DNA of 64,000 nt, taken from positions 372,001 to 436,000 of the forward strand of contig CAVXXX010000001.1 in the NCBI GenBank assembly GCA_963765935.1. The letters are read 5' to 3'. The stretch comes from JAMXLG01 sp963765935 (GTDB lineage Bacteria; Vulcanimicrobiota; Vulcanimicrobiia; Vulcanimicrobiales; Vulcanimicrobiaceae). Shown piece after piece: positions 58,786-64,000 of the stretch; within the stretch, counting starts at the first letter, position 1, and the number at the start of each line of letters is the position of its first letter. The position numbers and the translations under genes are program-made. The notes under the pieces were generated by a model. It was not told the origin of the DNA, searched no databases, and saw only the letters and a list, made by a program, of their open reading frames with translations.

Positions 58786-60128
58786 GAGACGCCTTCAATC
58801 GATGCTTCGTACGGCGCCGCGCCCGGCCCGTGTCCGATCTCGCGCAAGACGAGATACAGAAACAAGACGCCGAGAATAAAATACATCCCGAGGAATCCGA
58901 TGATCGTAAAGATTGTCTCACCGGTCACGACCGTCGGCGACGTAGCGTCGCTGGTGCGCATCAATCCGTAGATAATCCACGGTTGGCGGCCTACTTCCGT
59001 CACGACCCATCCCGCTTCGTTTGCAACGTACGGAAACGGCATTGCAAGCATCACGATCCATAGGAGCCAGCGCATGCCGAAAAGCATCTTCCGCCACAGA
59101 AAGAACGCGGCGAGCACACCGATGCCCGCAAAGATCGTTCCGAGCCCAACCATCACGTGGTACGCGTAATACGTCAGTTCGACCGGCGGCCAAAGCGCAT
59201 GCGCGTATTCGCGCAGCCCTTTGACGTTCGCATTGAAATTCCCATACGCGAGAAAGCTGAGCACGTCGGGCACGATCACCGGATCGATGAGCGCTTGGCC
59301 ATTGACATCGGGCATGCCGATAATTGCAAGCGGCGCTCCGTTCTTGGTCTCAAACAAGCCTTCCATCGCGGCAAGCTTCACCGGTTGAAATTCGGTAACG
59401 TCCTTGCCGTTTTGGTCGCCCGTCGGAAAGATCGAAATCAGCGAAAAGACCAACGCGACGACGATACCGGCGCGAACAAAACGCCGTCCGTACTCTTCGT
59501 TACGTTGCGAGAGCAGGTAGTATGCTCCGATACCGGCGACCACGAACGCACCCGTGATAAGAGCGCCGGAAATTACGTGCGTATATTGCCAGAACGCAAA
59601 GCGCGACGTAAGCACGGTCCATAAACTCGCCATTTGAACCGTCCCGTCGCGCGCAATGGTATAGCCGACCGGATGCTGCATCCATGCATCGGTCACGACG
59701 ATGAAAAATCCCGATGTCCACGATCCGAGCCAAACGCATATCGCGGCGACCGCCTGAAGTGCGGACGGTATGGCTTTGCGCTGATAAAAGAGCGCGCCGA
59801 GAAAGACCGACTCAAGGAAAAACGCGTAGATGCCTTCCATCGCAAGCGGCTGTCCGACCACGGAACCTGCGCGTGCAGAAAACCCCGCCCAATTCATGCC
59901 GAATTGGAACTCCATCGGAATGCCGCTCACCACGCCGATCGCAAAACCGACCGTAAATATCTTCGTCCAGAAGGCAGCGGCCGCGGCCTCGACCGGATCC
60001 TGCGTTCGATAGGCGCGCCATGTGAACCACGCGACGAACGGCGCAAGCCCCATCGTCGTGATCGGGAACAGGTAGTGGAACATGATCGTGAAGGCAAACT
60101 GCAGGCGGTCCGCGATCACGACATCCAT
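58782..60128 (-). CDS. cydA: Cytochrome bd-type quinol oxidase subunit I
   Basis: 448 aa. It carries the b558, b595 and d hemes. FTIMFHYLFPITTMGLAP includes the first heme His, EFQFGMNWAGFSARAGSVVGQPLAMEGIYAFFLESVFLG the next region, and TEFQPVKLAAMEGLFET a later conserved stretch. The Q-loop is short, as in the CIO/short-Q group. Nine helices are visible. It is 9 bp downstream of the secreted protein gene and overlaps cydB. Confidence 0.95.
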   Translation of the reverse strand: MDVVIADRLQFAFTIMFHYLFPITTMGLAPFVAWFTWRAYRTQDPVEAAAAAFWTKIFTVGFAIGVVSGIPMEFQFGMNWAGFSARAGSVVGQPLAMEGIYAFFLESVFLGALFYQRKAIPSALQAVAAICVWLGSWTSGFFIVVTDAWMQHPVGYTIARDGTVQMASLWTVLTSRFAFWQYTHVISGALITGAFVVAGIGAYYLLSQRNEEYGRRFVRAGIVVALVFSLISIFPTGDQNGKDVTEFQPVKLAAMEGLFETKNGAPLAIIGMPDVNGQALIDPVIVPDVLSFLAYGNFNANVKGLREYAHALWPPVELTYYAYHVMVGLGTIFAGIGVLAAFFLWRKMLFGMRWLLWIVMLAMPFPYVANEAGWVVTEVGRQPWIIYGLMRTSDATSPTVVTGETIFTIIGFLGMYFILGVLFLYLVLREIGHGPGAAPYEASIEGVS

Positions 60129-60137
60129 GGTTCTACT

Positions 60138-61271
60138 CTACGACGGCGGTGTGGCAGGCGTTAAGACGTTTCGCGCTTCCGGCGAATCCTGATATTCGGT
60201 AGTCAGGATTGAGCGCAACTGACCCTCGAAGTTCTTCGCCTCCGGCGCGTCCATCCGCCGCAGCGTCGTAATCGCCGAGTAGAGCAGCTTCGGCATGTCG
60301 CGGTCGCGCGGATAGACATGCTGCATCGAAATGATCGCGTCGGCAACGAGGACGGTTTGACCGGCTTCTCGGTTGCCGTAATTATAGTTCAGCATGAAGT
60401 TGATGTGCTTCAACTCGTTCTGGATTCCGAGCACCGAATATCCCATGCGCCCGAAGTACTCATCGGCCGGCGCAAGCGTCGAGAGATAGACGTCATGCGG
60501 AACCGCTTTGACGCTTGCAATAATCAACGGCGACGTCATGTTCTTCAGCCGCTGCAGAATCGTCTGGGCGTTTGCCTTATCGCCCGGTGCATCGCCGGTT
60601 AGGGTCCCGGCGGCTGCCATCTGCACGGCGCGTACGAGTTCGGGACCGTAGCTCGTCGGTAGATGAGCGAGCGGAAATTTCTCATTCGCGGCGCGTTGAA
60701 ATGCGAGCGTCCGCCACGACGGATCTCCGGTCAATAGCCACGCGCGCCACGGGGCTTCGACCTCTTGCAACTCGGCATCGACATCGCCGGGATAGTCGTG
60801 CGCGTTCTGCGCGGCGTCGTCGTCTGCAAGCCGCGCAAGCGTGGCCGGAGCATCCTCGGCATTCGCGCGCTGCAGCAGGTCCTGTGCGTTACGTACGACG
60901 GTTGGATCGCCGGAGTTTTTGATCACCCAATTGGCCGCCTCGCGCACGTACCACGCCGCACCGTCGTGATTGAGCAGCGGATCGTAGTGCAATCCGGTGC
61001 CGACGGCAACGGCGAGCGTGGCGATTTCGCCGTAGGCGGGATCGGTTGGCCGTTGCAGCGAGTACGCGCGTCCGGCGTCGAAAATCGTCGAGAGGTACAA
61101 CTCCTGATCGATGAAGTCCCAGTTGCGCTCCGCGGCCTTTTGATAGGCCGCTTTCATCTGGGTGTAGAGCACTTGCGGATCCGCTTCGATGGCAGCGCGC
61201 GCCTCGAGCGGGAAAATCAGTGTCGCGGCGAGCGTCGCAGCCGCGAGCGTCTTAAAGCCGGCTCGAATCAT
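60138..61271 (-). CDS. Secreted hypothetical protein in the pur-cyd gene run
   Basis: 377 aa. The signal peptide MIRAGFKTLAAATLAATLIF ends at ARA. The rest is alpha-helical without Cys pairs (VLYTQMKAAYQKAAERNWDFIDQELYLS, DDDAAQNAHDYPGDVDAELQEVEAPWRAWLLTGDPSW) and resembles repeats of paired helices. I recognise no family. It overlaps the purP gene by 20 bp and lies 9 bp before cydA, so it belongs to the same transcript. It may help assemble the oxidase at the outer face of the membrane; this is a guess. Confidence 0.7.
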   Translation of the reverse strand: MIRAGFKTLAAATLAATLIFPLEARAAIEADPQVLYTQMKAAYQKAAERNWDFIDQELYLSTIFDAGRAYSLQRPTDPAYGEIATLAVAVGTGLHYDPLLNHDGAAWYVREAANWVIKNSGDPTVVRNAQDLLQRANAEDAPATLARLADDDAAQNAHDYPGDVDAELQEVEAPWRAWLLTGDPSWRTLAFQRAANEKFPLAHLPTSYGPELVRAVQMAAAGTLTGDAPGDKANAQTILQRLKNMTSPLIIASVKAVPHDVYLSTLAPADEYFGRMGYSVLGIQNELKHINFMLNYNYGNREAGQTVLVADAIISMQHVYPRDRDMPKLLYSAITTLRRMDAPEAKNFEGQLRSILTTEYQDSPEARNVLTPATPPS

Positions 61272-62274
61272 CCAATACTAAACGAAGATTGTTGGTTAAA
61301 AGTGCGTTTTTGATCTCGCGGGCAATGCGCCGCCCGGTCGACATCGGCTCCGAATAATTCAGGTACGAATACGGCGAGCCGTCGATGAAGAGGTTGGTTC
61401 CGGCGACAATTCGCGCGGAGATTTCCATCACATAGAACTGCATGTCGGGCGTGATGATCGTCTCGATGCAAAACGCACCGAAGAGTCCCTTCGGACCCGC
61501 GATCTCCTTGCTCACTCGTACCACGTTCTCGCCCATCCGTAACGCCTCGGCGAGCATCGATTCCCGCAAGCTGACCGGCTGATTGCCCACCACCACGTAG
61601 GATGGGCTTACGTCCATGCCTTCCTGCGCGGCGGCCGGAATGCGTCCGAGTGAGTCGACGTTCGTCTCGTAGCGCCGGTCCATGGACATGATCTCGAGAC
61701 GATCTTGCAGCGGCGAATAAAAATAGTGAATGTAGAGCGGAACGCCGATGATGTACTCTTGGATGGTGTAGGCCTTCTTCAGTTCTTTCGAGCGCTTCTC
61801 GAAGTCTTGCGCGTTGCGAATAAACATGTAACCTTTGCCGCCGCCCGCGCCGTAGAGCTTCACGATCACGGGACGATCGATCTCCGCGCCGGTCTTGAAT
61901 TGACGCGGCATCATGATGCCGGCTTTTGTGAGCCACTCCCGCTGCAGTTCGCGGCTCGCTTCCCAATCAAGCACCGCTTTGTTCCCGAAGTAGGGAATCG
62001 TCATCTTCTTGTGTTCTTCGAGCGAAAGGTACGCGACGAACGATCCGTGCGGGACGATGACGACTTTGCGGTTCTCGAGTTCGCCGATCAGCGACGGAAA
62101 TTCGGAATACGAATCGACGCCGATAACTTCATCGATAAACGCAAACGAGCGATAGAGCGTCTCCGTATCCCGATTGGCAACGGCCAGCGTCTTGAATCCC
62201 TCATCGTGTGCGCCTTTGAGAATCTGAAGCGCGGAGTGCGAGCCGAGCGTCGCGATCGTGTACGGACGATTCAT
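61252..62274 (-). CDS. purP: PurP-family ATP-grasp enzyme (FAICAR synthetase family), paralogue 2
   Basis: 340 aa. This is the copy closest to the archaeal enzyme: IATLGSHSALQILKGAHDEGFKTLAVANRDTETLY, YFGNKAVLDWEASRELQREWLTKAGIMMPRQF, KLYGAGGGKGYMF, EYIIGVPLYIHYFYSPL, and the ending MEISARIVAGTNLFIDGSPYSYLNYSEPMSTGRRIAREIKNAL. It should make FAICAR from AICAR, formate and ATP, replacing the PurH transformylase step. Its start overlaps the purS-like gene by 4 bp and its end overlaps the secreted protein gene by 20 bp. Confidence 0.9.
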   Translation of the reverse strand: MNRPYTIATLGSHSALQILKGAHDEGFKTLAVANRDTETLYRSFAFIDEVIGVDSYSEFPSLIGELENRKVVIVPHGSFVAYLSLEEHKKMTIPYFGNKAVLDWEASRELQREWLTKAGIMMPRQFKTGAEIDRPVIVKLYGAGGGKGYMFIRNAQDFEKRSKELKKAYTIQEYIIGVPLYIHYFYSPLQDRLEIMSMDRRYETNVDSLGRIPAAAQEGMDVSPSYVVVGNQPVSLRESMLAEALRMGENVVRVSKEIAGPKGLFGAFCIETIITPDMQFYVMEISARIVAGTNLFIDGSPYSYLNYSEPMSTGRRIAREIKNALLTNNLRLVLDDSSRL

Positions 62275-62723
62275 CGTGTTCCTTCGTAGAGAGCCTTTTC
62301 AATTGCGGGATTGCACAGCAGCCGCTCGGCGGCCGCGCGCACCACCGGTCCATCGACCGGCGCGCCGGCGCGATCGAATAAACGCCATCCCACGTAGCGT
62401 CGCGGACGCGAGATACCCGCAATCTTCTTTCCGCCGAGATGTTCGCGCGTCTCATCGTGGGCGAAGTGGTCGGCGATCCAGACTTCACCCGGCCGCGGTT
62501 CATCGATTCCCAAATCCACGAGCTTATGCTTGTTCGGATTGAAGATCGTTTCGTTTGATTCCATCCGAGCGATGAAATCATCGGGTGAACCTTCATCCTC
62601 GACGACCCAGATTTCGTTGCGTTCAATGCGATCGACGTCGAGTTGCAAGCGCTGAAGCGTCGTCAACGTCGTGTACGCGGCGTTATCGGGGATCTTGAGA
62701 GAAATGGCGACGGTTCGCTTCAA
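62271..62723 (-). CDS. purS: PurS-like protein with a C-terminal extension
   Basis: 150 aa, about twice the length of PurS. Residues about 3-70 fit the PurS fold, which bridges PurL and PurQ in the FGAM synthase complex (RTVAISLKIPDNAAYTTLTTLQRLQLDVDRIERNEIWVVE). The C-terminal part (DHFAHDETREHLGGKKIAGISRPRRYVGWRLFDRAGAPV) is not in standard PurS and I do not recognise it. Position between purQ and purP, with 4-bp overlaps on both sides, supports the call. Confidence 0.75.
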   Translation of the reverse strand: MKRTVAISLKIPDNAAYTTLTTLQRLQLDVDRIERNEIWVVEDEGSPDDFIARMESNETIFNPNKHKLVDLGIDEPRPGEVWIADHFAHDETREHLGGKKIAGISRPRRYVGWRLFDRAGAPVDGPVVRAAAERLLCNPAIEKALYEGTR

Positions 62724-63490
62724 CGGCTATTTACTCCGGTGACGAAGCTACGAAAAAGCGTGGCGCCGCCCGAGGGCTCGAGAATCCCATAACCTCCGCG
62801 ACGATGCGGATGATTGAACGTCCATCCGTCACGTTCCGGGTGCGGCATGATCGCGAGCACATTTCCTTCTTTATTGACGAGCGCCGCCGCATTGAGCGCC
62901 GACTGATTCGGCGTCGCGCTTGCATCGGCGTGACCGTCCGCATGCGCGTATACGAATGCGACATGACCGTTGTCTTGCAACTCGCGCAAATGGCCCTCGT
63001 CGGCCGCAAGACGTCCTTCACCGTGCGCGGCCCACGCGGGAATCAATTCGCTCGGCCGCAACGCGGCGGTGACCGGCGAGCGTTTCGGATCGATCGAAAG
63101 CTTCACCCACGTATGTTCGCAGACAAAATGCGGAACGGGTCCGTTGCGCGTGAATGCGGCGGTCGGCCGGCGAATCTCACCGGTTCCCGGAACGAGCCCC
63201 GCTTCGAGCAGAATTTGCGCGCCGTTGCAGACGCCGAACACGAGTTTGCCTTCGCGTGCGCCGTCGATGACGTAGTCCATCATCTCGTCATGCGCGGCGA
63301 TCGCGCCCGCGCGAATGCGGTCTTCGTACGCAAATCCGCCGGGAAGCACGTAGGCGTCGAACTTCGGCAGCAGCGCGGCGCGGCTCCAATGCAACAGATG
63401 CGCATCGCCGCCGCAGTCGCGCAGCAAACGCAGCGTCTCTTCTTCGGAGTTCGTGCCCGGAAAGACGAGCACGGCGATACGTTTGCTCAC
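62720..63490 (-). CDS. purQ: Phosphoribosylformylglycinamidine synthase, glutaminase subunit
   Basis: 256 aa. It supplies ammonia to PurL. RIAVLVFPGTNSEEETLRLLRDCGGDAHLLHW starts the class I glutaminase fold, the nucleophile Cys lies in LVFGVCNGAQILLEAGLVPG, and the His/Glu pair is in LAIMPHPERDGW. It overlaps purL at the start and the purS-like gene at the end, each by 4 bp, so the three subunits are translationally coupled. Confidence 0.95.
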   Translation of the reverse strand: MSKRIAVLVFPGTNSEEETLRLLRDCGGDAHLLHWSRAALLPKFDAYVLPGGFAYEDRIRAGAIAAHDEMMDYVIDGAREGKLVFGVCNGAQILLEAGLVPGTGEIRRPTAAFTRNGPVPHFVCEHTWVKLSIDPKRSPVTAALRPSELIPAWAAHGEGRLAADEGHLRELQDNGHVAFVYAHADGHADASATPNQSALNAAALVNKEGNVLAIMPHPERDGWTFNHPHRRGGYGILEPSGGATLFRSFVTGVNSR

Positions 63491-64000
63491 GGATATACCT
63501 CGCGCAACGGCGCGATCCAGAGCTCACGCAAACGGTTCAAGTCAAACGCTTCATCGTCAACGGCAAGCACCGGCTGATCGATCGTGACGCCGATCTCGTG
63601 GACGCCTTCGACATCATCGGCAATGCCTTCGAACGCTTCGACATCTTCCGCTGCGACTTCGACGATGAAACCGCCCGATTCACCGAAGAGCGCCTCGATA
63701 TCACCCACAGCGCCGTGCGTCCATTGCCATGGATCGTCGACCTGCACGCCGATGGGTTTGTGGCCGCGGCGCAACGTTGGAAATGCCATCTCGCAAAGTG
63801 CCGCAAGCAGTCCGCCGTTGCCGATTGAATGCATGGCACGAAGTACGCTCGCCTGCGCCGCCTCGAGCAGCATCTCGTGCTGCGCGCGCACGGCCCGGTA
63901 ATCAATTCGCGGCAAGCGCGGATCGTGGCGTCCGAGGATGTCGAGCACGATGGAACCGCCGAGCGCCGATTGGGGCCGGCCGACAAAGTACAACACGGAA
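63487..64000 (-). CDS. purL: Phosphoribosylformylglycinamidine synthase, synthetase subunit (C-terminal part, cut by the window edge)
   Basis: About 170 codons of the C-terminus are visible; the start lies beyond 64000. LYFVGRPQSALGGSIVLDILG and SVLRAMHSIGNGGLLAALCEMAFP match PurL (the DxGxGGL-like segment reads HSIGNGGLLA here), and ESGGFIVEVAAEDVEAF is the usual late region. It uses ATP and ammonia to make FGAM. The stop overlaps purQ by 4 bp. Confidence 0.88.
   Translation of the reverse strand, partial: SVLYFVGRPQSALGGSIVLDILGRHDPRLPRIDYRAVRAQHEMLLEAAQASVLRAMHSIGNGGLLAALCEMAFPTLRRGHKPIGVQVDDPWQWTHGAVGDIEALFGESGGFIVEVAAEDVEAFEGIADDVEGVHEIGVTIDQPVLAVDDEAFDLNRLRELWIAPLREVYP

Noticed and set aside
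1..64000. tRNA, rRNA or CRISPR elements
   Set aside because: No gap longer than about 250 bp exists, and no cloverleaf, rRNA signature or regularly spaced direct repeats were seen; the cloverleaf at 203-389 lacks tRNA consensus bases.

Overview
The window is a gene-dense, GC-rich bacterial chromosome segment with about 65 protein genes. I saw no rRNA, tRNA, CRISPR array, transposase or phage gene. Many lipoproteins have a lipobox and (G)CGGG-type starts, GTG and TTG starts are common, and two genes belong to the mostly archaeal PurP family. Together these suggest an uncultured-type lineage such as Candidatus Eremiobacterota (WPS-2/Vulcanimicrobiota). That placement is inference from gene flavour, not a measured phylogeny.

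Layout. 1-9457: a peptide and amide hydrolase island. It holds the tail of a serine hydrolase, a solute-binding lipoprotein, an M81/MlrC-type metallopeptidase, an HTH-cupin regulator, two more class C beta-lactamase-like hydrolases, a NIPSNAP protein and a penicillin acylase. 9465-16510: tsaD, then secreted or lipoprotein genes (LamG-LamG-PQQ propeller and others). 16507-20115: a methionine/threonine branch operon (hom, frameshifted metY, metX) behind what looks like a complete ribosome-mediated transcription attenuator. Its leader peptide is rich in Thr, Met and Cys codons. 20368-26069: a degenerate metallo-beta-lactamase-cupin protein, an APC permease, a GNAT-PurN fusion and purM. 26170-33405: pepA, an MFS transporter with an odd 5' end, an ArsR-AHSA1-DUF998 operon, and a FAD monooxygenase/VOC pair divergent from a TetR/carboxymuconolactone decarboxylase pair. 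33413-44758: two sedolisin-type proteases, a MalT-like LuxR regulator, an Ada-like protein, panB, bluB, a second orphan solute-binding protein and a patatin. 44769-54521: purF operon, Bax-inhibitor-1 protein, an SOS-boxed radical SAM gene, an ECF41/SigJ-like sigma factor with a matching promoter in front of a VOC gene, and guaA-purD-VOC. 54599-56632: tpx, a zinc-ribbon protein, small genes and a REP-like palindrome. 64000 down to 56647 (minus strand): one tightly packed series purL-purQ-purS-like-purP-(secreted protein)-cydA-cydB-purP.

How the genes work together. Purine synthesis genes dominate (purF, purD, a purN fusion, purL/Q/S, purM, two purP and guaA). They lie in four clusters, and an archaeal-type formyl transfer step is likely. 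The methionine branch starts with a homoserine dehydrogenase that lacks an ACT domain, so the attenuator may supply the missing feedback. The strongest candidate for an undescribed system is this hom-metY-metX leader: a 27-codon peptide, an anti-antiterminator, an antiterminator and a perfect 15-bp terminator. All pairings were found by eye and no folding energies were computed.
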